DNA from: Antrihabitans stalagmiti
GTDB lineage: Bacteria > Actinomycetota > Actinomycetes > Mycobacteriales > Mycobacteriaceae
Reading direction: 5' to 3'
NCBI RefSeq assembly: GCF_016482825.1
Contig: NZ_JAEMNV010000004.1
Span: 248,001-312,000 of the forward strand
Length of the DNA: 64,000 bases
In this document: positions 54,350 to 63,104 of the stretch, in pieces
Position numbering within the stretch: the first letter of the stretch is position 1
How the letters are laid out: each line of letters begins with the position of its first letter
Made by a program: the position numbers and the translations under genes
The notes under the pieces: model-generated
The model's input: the letters and a program-made list of their open reading frames with translations, nothing else
What the model was told of the DNA's origin: nothing
Database searches by the model: none

Positions 54350-56568
54350 TATCGCGACGGTGGTTCTTCCTCCAGCCCGATTCGCTTGTGCAACGCGACG
54401 AGCGGTTTCGGTGCCCACCAGTTCGCCCGTCCGAGCAATTGCATAAACGCAGGAGCCAGCACACTGCGGATGAGCGTCGCGTCCGCGAGGACGGTGATCG
54501 TGAGCCCGAGCCCGAACAGCTGGATGAACGAGATGTTCGCCGACGTCATGGCAAAGAAGACGATTGCCATCAAACCTGCTGCGGCCGTGATGATTCGGCC
54601 GGTCCGGGCGACTCCGAGCGCGACGGCGTGGGTGTTGGCGGCATCGGTACGGTCGGAATTCAACCACTCTTCACGGATTCTGGAGAGCAGGAAAACCTCG
54701 TAGTCCATCGACATGCCGAACGCGATGCAGAACATCAGGATCGGCATCGTCGGCACAAGAAAGCCGGTTGCCGTGAAGTCGAGCAGACCGGAGAGGTGGC
54801 CTTCCTGGAAGATCCAGACCATCGCCCCGAATGCGGCCGTCAGCGAAAGAGTGTTCAGCACCAGTGCTTTCAACGGGAGCACAACGCTGCCCGTGAACAG
54901 GAACAACAGCACGAAGGTCGTCAGAGCGATGAGGCCGAGCGCGAGTGGCAACTTCTCGCCGAGCGAATCGAGAGTGTCTTCGTTCTGCGCTGCCGCACCC
55001 GTGAACAGAGACTCACCCGGGCTGGGTATTGCGCGCAGCGCATCGATCTGACGGGTGCCCGCATCCGAGAACGGGTCGGCGCTCGTTCCGATGCTCAGGT
55101 AGGTCCCGACGCCGTTCGGAGGGAAGGGCGACTGATCCGTGATGCGCATACCCGCGCTGAACACCCCAGCCTGTGACAGCACACCGGTGACGCCGTCGAC
55201 CTTCGAGAGAGCGCTTGCGTAGCTGGCCAATTCCTCCGACCTGCCGTCGAAATCAGGCAGAACGACAGTGGTCGTCGCGGCAGCGTCCTGTGCGAAATCG
55301 GTCCGCATGATGTCGCCGACCTGGCGGCTGGTCGCGTCCGCGGTATTCACGCGGTCGTCTGGTGAACCGAACTTGACGTTGAGGAAAGGTGCTCCCAGGA
55401 ACAACAGCAAAACGATGACGACAACGGCAACCGGCGCGGCCCTTCGCATCACAGCGGTGACGCCGCGGTACCAGAGCGTCTGCTCCGGGTCGGGGACGGT
55501 GGGCGTCGGGCGACCGGTGCGGCGACGCCACCACACGCGCACATCCAGCGCATTGACTCGGCGACCGAGCAGAACGAGTGCTGCAGGCAGCACCAGAATC
55601 GACGCGAGCGCCGCGGTACCGACAACTGCCAGTCCTGCATAGGCGAACGATTTGAGGAAGTACTGCGGAAAGACGGCAAGTGCGGCAAGTGACAGAGCGA
55701 CGGTCAGTGCCGAGAAGAAGACGGTCCGCCCGGCCGTCTGCACCGAGCGGAAGACGGCCTGTTCGGGTTCGAGTCCGCGCTCGAGTTCCTCGCGGTATCG
55801 ACTCACGATGAACAGGCTGTAGTCGATCGCCAACGCCAGACCCATGGCTGTCGTCATGTTCAGTGAGAAGATCGATACGTCGGTGACCAGCGTGAACGCT
55901 CGCAGGATCGCAAGTGTCGAGACGATGGCGAACAGACCGACCAACAGCGGTAGCAAGGCCGCGACGACACTGCCGAACACCCAGATGAGCAGCAGCAGCG
56001 TCAGCGGGATTGCTATTGCCTCTGCAACGGCAAGATCCTTGGTGATCTGATTGTTGATCTGCTGGAAGACGACTGTGAAACCACCGGCCCTAACCGTGAC
56101 GCCGTCGGCGGTACCGGTCAGTCCCTCCACGATGCGCTCGGCGCGAGCGGGCGCTTCGTTGTCGTCGCCGGCCACACGCGCCGTGACCAGCGCACTCAGG
56201 CCGTCTTTGCTTCGCAGTGCGGACGCAAGATTGGCGGGCACCTCCCAGTAGGAGGTGATCGCGCTGACCTCGGGTTCGGCTCGAAGAGCTGCAGCGATCC
56301 GGTCGCCCGCTGCGCGTGCAGCAGGATTGGAGTCGACCCCGTCGGTCGTGGTGATCAGCAGTATGAGGTTGGGCTCACCACCGTGAAAACTGTCGTTGAG
56401 AAGGTTTGTCGCCCTGGTCGATTCGGCATCGGGAGGGATGAAGCCGCCACCCTTGAGGTGGTCTGCAGCCGAGGCCCCGAACACGATCGCCAGGAAAGCG
56501 ACGATCAGGGCCCCGACGAGGACGATCCGCGGTCGGTGGACCGCAAGCCTCGCAACACGGACGAGCAT
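54349..56568 (-). CDS. MMPL-family RND exporter
   Basis: A 739-residue membrane protein with the duplicated MMPL layout: N-terminal helix, periplasmic domain, helices about 180-330, second periplasmic domain, helices about 520-720. The paired motifs GLALAIDYSLFIVSRYREEL and FGMSMDYEVFLLSRIREEW are present. ATG 56568 is chosen because the ribosome site GGAGGGA lies five bases before it. The downstream thioesterase gene overlaps it by one base; an exporter coupled to an acyl thioesterase suggests a lipid or acyl substrate. Confidence 0.92.
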   Translation of the reverse strand: MLVRVARLAVHRPRIVLVGALIVAFLAIVFGASAADHLKGGGFIPPDAESTRATNLLNDSFHGGEPNLILLITTTDGVDSNPAARAAGDRIAAALRAEPEVSAITSYWEVPANLASALRSKDGLSALVTARVAGDDNEAPARAERIVEGLTGTADGVTVRAGGFTVVFQQINNQITKDLAVAEAIAIPLTLLLLIWVFGSVVAALLPLLVGLFAIVSTLAILRAFTLVTDVSIFSLNMTTAMGLALAIDYSLFIVSRYREELERGLEPEQAVFRSVQTAGRTVFFSALTVALSLAALAVFPQYFLKSFAYAGLAVVGTAALASILVLPAALVLLGRRVNALDVRVWWRRRTGRPTPTVPDPEQTLWYRGVTAVMRRAAPVAVVVIVLLLFLGAPFLNVKFGSPDDRVNTADATSRQVGDIMRTDFAQDAAATTTVVLPDFDGRSEELASYASALSKVDGVTGVLSQAGVFSAGMRITDQSPFPPNGVGTYLSIGTSADPFSDAGTRQIDALRAIPSPGESLFTGAAAQNEDTLDSLGEKLPLALGLIALTTFVLLFLFTGSVVLPLKALVLNTLSLTAAFGAMVWIFQEGHLSGLLDFTATGFLVPTMPILMFCIAFGMSMDYEVFLLSRIREEWLNSDRTDAANTHAVALGVARTGRIITAAAGLMAIVFFAMTSANISFIQLFGLGLTITVLADATLIRSVLAPAFMQLLGRANWWAPKPLVALHKRIGLEEEPPSR

Positions 56569-56659
56569 TGACGTCCCTCCGCATGCTCGGCACAAACCCC
56601 AACGATCAAACTGGCGGCGTCAGGATATCGTCGTCGCTGCCTGCGCGGGACGGAACGTC

Positions 56660-57949
56660 TCAGTCTCGTTCGCGATTCGGCTGGCCCGACCCGAACGGTC
56701 CCGGTCGCTTCTGTGAATGTCCGTGCACACCTTCGGAATACGCGGTTTCGGCATGCTGAGCAAAGTCGATGCCCCCAGTCTCGTCTTCGGCACTCACGCG
56801 GAATCCGAGCGTCTTGTCGATCAGTTTGCCGACGGCGAAGGACACTGCGAACGCGTACGCGGCGACGACGACAGCACCGACAGCCTGTTTTCCGAGCTGA
56901 GCCAATCCGCCGCCGTAGAGCAAACCCTCGGGGCCGCCGGTCATAACCTCGGCAGCGAGGAAGCCGATCAGCAGCACACCGACTACGCCGCCGACGAAGT
57001 GCACGCCGACCACGTCGAGGGAATCGTCGTAGCCTGCACGGAACTTCCAGCCGACAGCGAACGAGCACACGACACCGGCGAGCAGGCCGACGACCAGCGC
57101 ACCGACGACAGTCACCGAACCGCACGACGGCGTGATCGCGACGAGTCCGGCGACGACGCCCGATGCCGCACCGAATGTGGTCGGACGGCCGTCTCTGATC
57201 TGCTCGACCGCAAGCCAGCCGAGCATGCCGAGGCAGCCCGCGATCATCGTGTTGAGGAATACCGCCGCAGCCATGCCGTTCGCTGCGAGCGCCGACCCTG
57301 CGTTGAAGCCGAACCAGCCGAACCACAGCAGGCCGACGCCGAGCAGAACGAACGGCAGGTTGTGGGGTCGCATCGCGTCGGCCTTGAAGCCGATCCGGGG
57401 ACCGAGGACGAGCGCGAGGGCAAGCGCAGATGATCCTGAAACGATCTCGACGACCAAACCGCCTGCGTAGTCGAGTGCTCCGAACTTCGCGAGCCAGCCG
57501 TCCGGTCCCCACACCCAGTGCGCGACGGGGGCGTAGACGAGGGTCGCCCAGATCGGCACGAAGAGCATCCACGCGGAGAATTTCGCGCGGTCCGCGATGG
57601 CACCGCTGACGAGTGCGACGGTGAGGATCGCGAAGGTGAGCTGGAATGTTGCGAACAGCAGTTCGGGCACGTTGCTTCGGACCGTGGTCGGGTCGATGCC
57701 TGCCATGCCGACGTGATCGAGGTTGCCGATGAGGCCGCCACCTGCGTCGTCACCGAATGCAAGGCTGTAACCAAAGAGCAACCACGCGACCGTGACGAGC
57801 GGGATCGAGATGAAGCTCATCATGATCATGTTGAGGACACCCGTCGAACGGACCATCCCGCCGTAGAAGATCGCCAGACCCGGCGTCATCAACAGAACAA
57901 GAGCCGTACTCGCAAGCAACCACGCTGTGGCGGCAGGATCGATCGACAC
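56660..57949 (-). CDS. amt: Ammonium transporter
   Basis: A 429-residue Amt/MEP protein with eleven membrane helices. Family signatures are TPGLAIFYGGMVR near residue 23, the GADWVWGPDG-like AHWVWGPDGWLAK, DYAGGLVVEIVSG near 160-172 and GVHFVGGVVG near 315. Of the twin pore histidines, the second is present (His317), while the first position is Glu168, as in some fungal and actinobacterial transporters. The C-terminal tail after residue 385 is cytoplasmic. The GTG start follows AAGGAGA. No glnK or glnD gene is adjacent. Confidence 0.93.
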   Translation of the reverse strand: MSIDPAATAWLLASTALVLLMTPGLAIFYGGMVRSTGVLNMIMMSFISIPLVTVAWLLFGYSLAFGDDAGGGLIGNLDHVGMAGIDPTTVRSNVPELLFATFQLTFAILTVALVSGAIADRAKFSAWMLFVPIWATLVYAPVAHWVWGPDGWLAKFGALDYAGGLVVEIVSGSSALALALVLGPRIGFKADAMRPHNLPFVLLGVGLLWFGWFGFNAGSALAANGMAAAVFLNTMIAGCLGMLGWLAVEQIRDGRPTTFGAASGVVAGLVAITPSCGSVTVVGALVVGLLAGVVCSFAVGWKFRAGYDDSLDVVGVHFVGGVVGVLLIGFLAAEVMTGGPEGLLYGGGLAQLGKQAVGAVVVAAYAFAVSFAVGKLIDKTLGFRVSAEDETGGIDFAQHAETAYSEGVHGHSQKRPGPFGSGQPNRERD

Positions 57950-58029
57950 TTCTATCTCCTTCGCAGGCCGGATGCTCGCAAGAGAATATGGCGAGCCGGT
58001 CCGTCGATCGTCGGCGGGCTATCGAACGG

Positions 58030-59130
58030 CTACACGCCGGTGTGGTCACGGAGCGTTGCGACGATCCCACTCGACGGTTCCGTCGATCCGCCGCTCGTTG
58101 CGCTCCAAGCGGATTGGACATCGTCGTGAGTAGTCGCGAGAACAATGCTCGTCGATTGCGCGAAGACGTCGAGGTACTCGTTCTGTGCGCCACCGATCAG
58201 CCGCACCAACTCGTGCCGTCCAAGTTCGGTGGTCCGTTTCTCTATTTGCGACGGAGCGAAGAACATCTGCGGCGTGGGTCCTGGCAGAGTGTCGTCGCCG
58301 TTGAAACCCGCTGGGTCCTCCCAATGCGTCGAACCGACGGTCAGCGACAGCGCCAGACCGGCTCCGAAAAGGGTGTGGACGGTGCGTCTGGTCGAGGCAT
58401 TGCCTGCGACGTCGACGTAGATGATCGGTTCGGTGAGCGTCGAACCAGCGAGCTCGTCGTAAGTGATCGTTGCGTCGTAGCTGCCGAGACCGTCGACGTA
58501 ATCACGATTGCGTTGTGAGGTCAGGCCGACCACCTGCGGACGGTTCGGGTAGCGGCCGAGGCACCAGGCCGTCGCTGCTGCGGTCTTGCTGGATGCGCTC
58601 GACAGAACGATCGTCGAGGCTTGGTGAAAACCCGCCTGTTCGAGCTGGTCCGCGATCAGCCAAGCCGTTCCGAACAGTGGACGAACAAGCGATTCCAGCC
58701 CTTCCCGGGTCGGATCTTCGGGCCCGGCTGGGAGGTAGGCGTTGTACAGCGCAGGCAGTTGACGACGATGTGGTGTCGCATCGAGCAGCCGTGAGCCGGG
58801 TTTGCCTGTGGGGGTGATGGTCGCGTGCGTCGACATCGGCCAGAAGCCGTAGAGACGATCGCCGACGCTCGCCAGTTCCGTCGAGCTTGCGACAACTTCG
58901 GCGAAACCCCACGCGGGAACTCGGCCCCAGCCGTCGGGCGCCGGAAAGAACTGCCAATAGCCGAGCACGTCGCCCGCCGTCGCATAGGTGACGTTGTTGG
59001 CGGTGAGTGCAAAACGTTGCACCTCGACGACAACCTGCCCGTCCTCCGGATCGGGGGTTGTCGCGGCACGGACTTCGGATATGCGCGGATCGTCGCGCCG
59101 GACAAGCAGATCGACACCTTGGAAGGTCAC
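58030..59130 (-). CDS. DUF2855 protein (MDR-like)
   Basis: A 366-residue protein of the DUF2855 family, distantly like medium-chain dehydrogenases. Motifs are QRFALTANNVTYATAGD near residue 40, GYWQFFPAPDGWGRVPAWGFAEV near 58-80, and TIVLSSASSKTAAATAWCL near 175-193 in place of the classic NAD(P) glycine-rich loop. No zinc ligands are evident. Function unknown. The start is uncertain: GTG at 59130 is chosen, TTG at 59160 is possible. It is divergent from dnaX. Confidence 0.75.
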   Translation of the reverse strand: MTFQGVDLLVRRDDPRISEVRAATTPDPEDGQVVVEVQRFALTANNVTYATAGDVLGYWQFFPAPDGWGRVPAWGFAEVVASSTELASVGDRLYGFWPMSTHATITPTGKPGSRLLDATPHRRQLPALYNAYLPAGPEDPTREGLESLVRPLFGTAWLIADQLEQAGFHQASTIVLSSASSKTAAATAWCLGRYPNRPQVVGLTSQRNRDYVDGLGSYDATITYDELAGSTLTEPIIYVDVAGNASTRRTVHTLFGAGLALSLTVGSTHWEDPAGFNGDDTLPGPTPQMFFAPSQIEKRTTELGRHELVRLIGGAQNEYLDVFAQSTSIVLATTHDDVQSAWSATSGGSTEPSSGIVATLRDHTGV

Positions 59131-59219
59131 GTCGGCGAACCTACCGGCGCCGGCCGACAAGTCGGTGAACTCGCGGCTGCCGTCCCCGCTTGTCGGCGCG
59201 CGCCGGTACCCTCACCCGC

Positions 59220-61298
59220 GTGGCCCTGTACCGGAAGTATCGACCCGCAACCTTCGCCGAGGTGGTGGGGCAGGAGCATGTCACCGAGCCGCTGAGCACC
59301 GCACTCGATGCTGGGCGAATCAATCACGCGTACCTGTTCTCGGGTCCGCGTGGGTGTGGCAAGACGTCGTCCGCTCGAATTCTTGCCAGGTCGCTGAACT
59401 GCGTCGAGGGACCGACGTCGACCCCGTGCGGGGTCTGCGTTTCCTGCGAGGCGCTTGCTCCCGGTGGGCCGGGCAATCTCGACGTCATCGAGCTGGACGC
59501 CGCGAGCCACGGCGGTGTGGACGACACCCGTGAATTGCGTGATCGTGCCTTCTTCTCCCCGGCGGAATCGCGTTACCGCGTCTTCATCGTCGACGAGGCG
59601 CACATGGTCACGACCGCAGGCTTCAACGCGTTGCTCAAGATCGTCGAAGAACCGCCGGAACACCTGATCTTCATCTTTGCGACGACCGAGCCGGACAAGG
59701 TCCTGCCGACCATTCGCTCCCGGACCCATCACTATCCGTTCCGGTTGCTGCCACCTCTGACCATGCGCGGTCTGCTGGAAAGGATCTGCGCCCAGGAGAG
59801 CGTCGCTGTCGAGGGCGCTGTGTATCCGCTGGTCATCCGTGCGGGTGGTGGTTCGCCGCGAGATTCGCTGAGCGTGCTCGATCAGCTGCTCGCCGGCGCG
59901 GGCGACGAAGGTGTCACGTACCTGCGCGCGTTGGCTTTGCTAGGCGTCACCGACATCGCGCTGATCGACGAAGCCGTCGACGCTCTGGCAGCCAACGACG
60001 GCGCAGCGCTCTTCGGCGCTGTCGACAAGGTGATGGAGGCGGGTCACGATCCGCGCCGCTTCGCCGTCGATCTGCTCGAACGTATCCGCGATCTGATCCT
60101 GCTTCGCGCTGTTCCCGACGCAGGCGAACGCGGTCTGGTCGATGCTCCCGGCGATGTACTCGAGCGGATGTTGGACGAGTCCCAGCGGATCGGTCCGGCG
60201 ACGCTGGCGCGATATGCAGAGCTTCTCCATGCCGGGCTCACCGAGATGCGCGGCGCTACCGCTCCTCGACTACTCCTCGAAGTGATCTGTGCCCGGATGC
60301 TGCTGCCATCGGCGTCCGACGCCGAATCTGCGGCGTTGCAGCGGATCGAGCGCATCGAACGTCGACTCGATGTGACGCGACCGTCGGGCGGCTCCGACGT
60401 GGAGAGCGCGGCAGAGCCTGCTCCCGTGGTCCGTCGACGCAGTGTCGAAAGGCCTGAGGCCGCAGCGGTTTCGCCGCCCGCGGTCGTGCCGGCTGCCGTC
60501 GAGGCGCCCGCAGTTGCGCAACAACCTGCACCGACCGAGCGGCCTGCTCCGCCGACCGTGACACCACCGGAACAGGCCCCGCCCGCGGCGCAGCCTGCAT
60601 TCAGGCGGTCGTCGCAGCAGCCGGCCGAAGCACCGCCCGTCGCCAAAGGATCGGACCCGCAACCCGAGCCAGCAGCACAGGAGCAAGCAGTTCCGGCAGC
60701 AGCGTCCAATCAACCCGACGCCGTCGCGGTTCGCGCCGTGTGGTCCGAGGTGCGGGCGAAAGTTCGGGATCGCAGCCGGACGGTCGAGGTTATGCTTTCC
60801 GGCGCAACCGTGGCCGATGTGCGCGAAGGCGTCATCGTCCTGACGCACGAATCCGCGCCTCTCGCAAAGAGACTCATGGAATCGCGCAATGCTGAGGTCG
60901 TGCGCGATGCCCTCCGCGACGTGCTTGGTGTCGACTGGGAGGTCCGGTGCGAAACCGGATTGCCAGGTGCGTCCGCGGCCGTCAAGCCTGCCAAGAAGGC
61001 TGCCCCGCGCACCGCTCCCGCAGACGGGGGTCCACGGTTCTCGCGCCCGAGTCGCGGGCAACCAGAGGCGCCTGCGCGATCGTCGTCGCCGTCGACCGAC
61101 GACGAGGTGCCCCCGCCTCCTGAGGAGCCCGACTATCCGGACGACCCGAGTCCGCCACCGCCTCCAACCCCGGAGGAGGAAGACGAGATGATCAAGGAGT
61201 CCGCGCAGCCGGTCGACCAGGCCGACAGGCGTGACCCCGACGATGTCGCATTGGAGCTTCTGCAGACCGAGCTCGGCGCAAAACCGTTCGACGTTTGA
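59220..61298 (+). CDS. dnaX: DNA polymerase III subunit gamma/tau
   Basis: A 692-residue clamp-loader ATPase. It starts MALYRKYRPATFAEV, with Walker A GPRGCGKTSSAR near residue 44, a four-cysteine zinc module (NC...PCGVCVSC) near 65-85, Walker B FIVDEAHM near 122, and ATTEPDKVLPTIRSR (sensor 1/arginine finger) near 155. Residues about 400-510 are a Pro/Ala/Gln-rich linker and the C-terminal part binds polymerase. The GTG is preceded by a TACCCT box a few bases upstream and no ribosome site, suggesting a leaderless transcript. No slippery site for a short gamma form was evident. Confidence 0.95.
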   Translation: MALYRKYRPATFAEVVGQEHVTEPLSTALDAGRINHAYLFSGPRGCGKTSSARILARSLNCVEGPTSTPCGVCVSCEALAPGGPGNLDVIELDAASHGGVDDTRELRDRAFFSPAESRYRVFIVDEAHMVTTAGFNALLKIVEEPPEHLIFIFATTEPDKVLPTIRSRTHHYPFRLLPPLTMRGLLERICAQESVAVEGAVYPLVIRAGGGSPRDSLSVLDQLLAGAGDEGVTYLRALALLGVTDIALIDEAVDALAANDGAALFGAVDKVMEAGHDPRRFAVDLLERIRDLILLRAVPDAGERGLVDAPGDVLERMLDESQRIGPATLARYAELLHAGLTEMRGATAPRLLLEVICARMLLPSASDAESAALQRIERIERRLDVTRPSGGSDVESAAEPAPVVRRRSVERPEAAAVSPPAVVPAAVEAPAVAQQPAPTERPAPPTVTPPEQAPPAAQPAFRRSSQQPAEAPPVAKGSDPQPEPAAQEQAVPAAASNQPDAVAVRAVWSEVRAKVRDRSRTVEVMLSGATVADVREGVIVLTHESAPLAKRLMESRNAEVVRDALRDVLGVDWEVRCETGLPGASAAVKPAKKAAPRTAPADGGPRFSRPSRGQPEAPARSSSPSTDDEVPPPPEEPDYPDDPSPPPPPTPEEEDEMIKESAQPVDQADRRDPDDVALELLQTELGAKPFDV

Positions 61299-61409
61299 GC
61301 CTCGCAAAGGCAGTGCGGGTCAGTTTGGTCGGACCCGCCATGCGTGCGGTCGTCGGCGGCCATACTGACACGAGCCACATCGTCCAAGGGATATTGACGG
61401 GAAATTGAC

Positions 61410-61571
61410 ATGATCTTCGGTATTGACGTGTTCGGGCTGATTCCCGCGCTGATTCCTTTGTTGCCGAGCACGATTCTCGGCTTCGTTCCGGATGCGTTCG
61501 GGGCGCTCGGCGAGTGGGGCGCGTGCATCGCGCAGTACGGGGCCGAGTCGCCGTTGTGCCAGGGTCTGTAG
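61410..61571 (+). CDS. 53-residue hydrophobic hypothetical protein
   Basis: A short frame starting MIFGIDVFGL and continuing with a proline-containing hydrophobic stretch (IPALIPLLPS, TILGFVPDAF), then GEWGACIAQYG and LCQGL. GACGGGA lies about 9 bases upstream. Codon use is coding-like, with two cysteines near the end. I do not recognise it. It might be a small membrane-associated peptide; it could also be chance, as nothing else supports it. Confidence 0.45.
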   Translation: MIFGIDVFGLIPALIPLLPSTILGFVPDAFGALGEWGACIAQYGAESPLCQGL

Positions 61572-61856
61572 CTGAACGGGGCCTGAACGGCGCTCTAAGT
61601 TAACTGAAATTCGCATATTTTCCGGATTTAAGGTGGGGCAGCTTCCATCCGCATGCCTGTTCGTTCTATGGTGGAGCGTGCAATGGACCGCTCTACTGCG
61701 TTGGCGATGTTTATACAGCGTCAACATTCGTCGGGAATGGACGTGAAGTTCGTACACGTCCTACTGGCGGCCCCGCCAACAGGCTTGCCGATTTCTCGGC
61801 AGCCGATCTAGTTCGAACGAGCGGCGCTGGCCGCACACAGGAAGGAAGACGTCAAA
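61572..61856 (+). promoter_or_regulatory. Promoter and leader region of fadA-fadB
   Basis: 285 bases without a gene. An AT-rich patch (AACTGAAATTCGCATATTTT and following) lies at 61600-61630 and another with TTTATACAG near 61709. A ribosome site GGAAGGAAG lies at 61841-61849 before the GTG. No operator was recognised. Confidence 0.35.
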
Positions 61857-63071
61857 GTGACGACAGAGGCGTTTATCTACGAGGCTATTCGCACTCCGCG
61901 TGGCCGTGGAAAGAAGACCGGGTCGCTGCACTCGGTCAAGCCGATCGATCTCGTGGTCGGACTCATCAACGAGCTCCGCGTCCGATTCCCGGACCTGGAC
62001 GAAGACCGCATCTCCGACGTCATCCTCGGATGCGTCGCACCGGTCGGCGACCAGGGTGCAGACATCGCGCGCACCGCAGTGCTCGCCGCAGGTCTGCCCG
62101 ACACCGTCGGCGGCTTCCAGCTCAACCGCTTCTGCGCCTCCGGCCTGGAAGCTGTCAACCTTGCTGCACAGAAGGTTCGCTCCGGCTTCGACGAGCTGGT
62201 CATCGCAGGTGGCATCGAGTCGATGTCGCGCGTGCCGATGGGCAGTGACGGCGGCGCATGGGCCATGGACCCGGCCACCAGCTACGACACCTACTTCGTG
62301 CCGCAGGGTGTGAGCGCCGACCTGATCGCCACGATCGAAGGCTTCTCCCGCGACGATGTCGACGCATATGCCGTCCGCTCGCAGGATCTCGCGGCCAAGG
62401 CGACGACCGGCGGCTACTTCGCCAAGTCGATCGTCCCGGTCAAGGACATCAACGGCCTCGTCGTGCTCGACAACGACGAGCACATGCGTCCCGGCACCAC
62501 GTCGGAAGACCTCGCGAAGCTCAACCCGTCGTTCTCGATCATCGGTGAGATGGGCGGCTTCGACGCAGTTGCACTCCAGAAGTTCCACGCCGTCGAGAAG
62601 ATCAACCACGTTCACCACGGTGGAAACAGCTCGGGCATCGTCGATGGCTCCGCGCTGGTCCTCGTCGGCAGCGAAGACGCAGGCAAGGCTTCCGGCCTGA
62701 CCGCGCGTGCACGCATCGTGGCGACCGCTACCAGTGGCGCCGATCCCACGATCATGCTGACCGGTCCGACTCCGGCCGCCAAGAAGGCCCTCAAGCAGGC
62801 CGGCCTGACCCTCGACGACATCGACCTGGTCGAGATCAACGAGGCGTTCGCGTCCGTCGTCCTGAAGTTCCAGAAGGACCTGAACATCCCTGACGAGAAG
62901 CTCAACGTCAACGGCGGCGCCATCGCGATGGGTCACCCGCTCGGTGCCACCGGCGCCATGATCACCGGCACGATGGTCGACGAGCTCGAGCGTCGCAACG
63001 GTCGTTACGCCCTCATCACCCTCTGCATCGGCGGCGGCATGGGCGTTGCCACCATCATCGAACGCGTCTGA
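61857..63071 (+). CDS. fadA: Acetyl-CoA acyltransferase (beta-ketothiolase)
   Basis: A 404-residue thiolase of beta-oxidation. The nucleophilic Cys is in [12 protein letters not shown] near residue 93, followed by [12 protein letters not shown]; the C-terminal active-site motifs [25 protein letters not shown] and CIGGGMGVA are all present. It cleaves 3-ketoacyl-CoA with CoA to acetyl-CoA and a shortened acyl-CoA. The GTG start follows GGAAGGAAG. It is 33 bases upstream of fadB, with which it forms the trifunctional complex (Rv0859/Rv0860 in M. tuberculosis). Confidence 0.95.
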   Translation: MTTEAFIYEAIRTPRGRGKKTGSLHSVKPIDLVVGLINELRVRFPDLDEDRISDVILGCVAPVGDQGADIARTAVLAAGLPDTVGGFQLNRFCASGLEAVNLAAQKVRSGFDELVIAGGIESMSRVPMGSDGGAWAMDPATSYDTYFVPQGVSADLIATIEGFSRDDVDAYAVRSQDLAAKATTGGYFAKSIVPVKDINGLVVLDNDEHMRPGTTSEDLAKLNPSFSIIGEMGGFDAVALQKFHAVEKINHVHHGGNSSGIVDGSALVLVGSEDAGKASGLTARARIVATATSGADPTIMLTGPTPAAKKALKQAGLTLDDIDLVEINEAFASVVLKFQKDLNIPDEKLNVNGGAIAMGHPLGATGAMITGTMVDELERRNGRYALITLCIGGGMGVATIIERV

Positions 63072-63104
63072 CGCCCAACCGAAAACTTCTAGGAGACAAA
63101 CGCT

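Noticed and set aside
53549-54667. 372-residue form of the thioesterase
   Set aside because: The extra 106 residues lie inside the MMPL gene and have no thioesterase features; the GTG overlapping the MMPL stop fits better.
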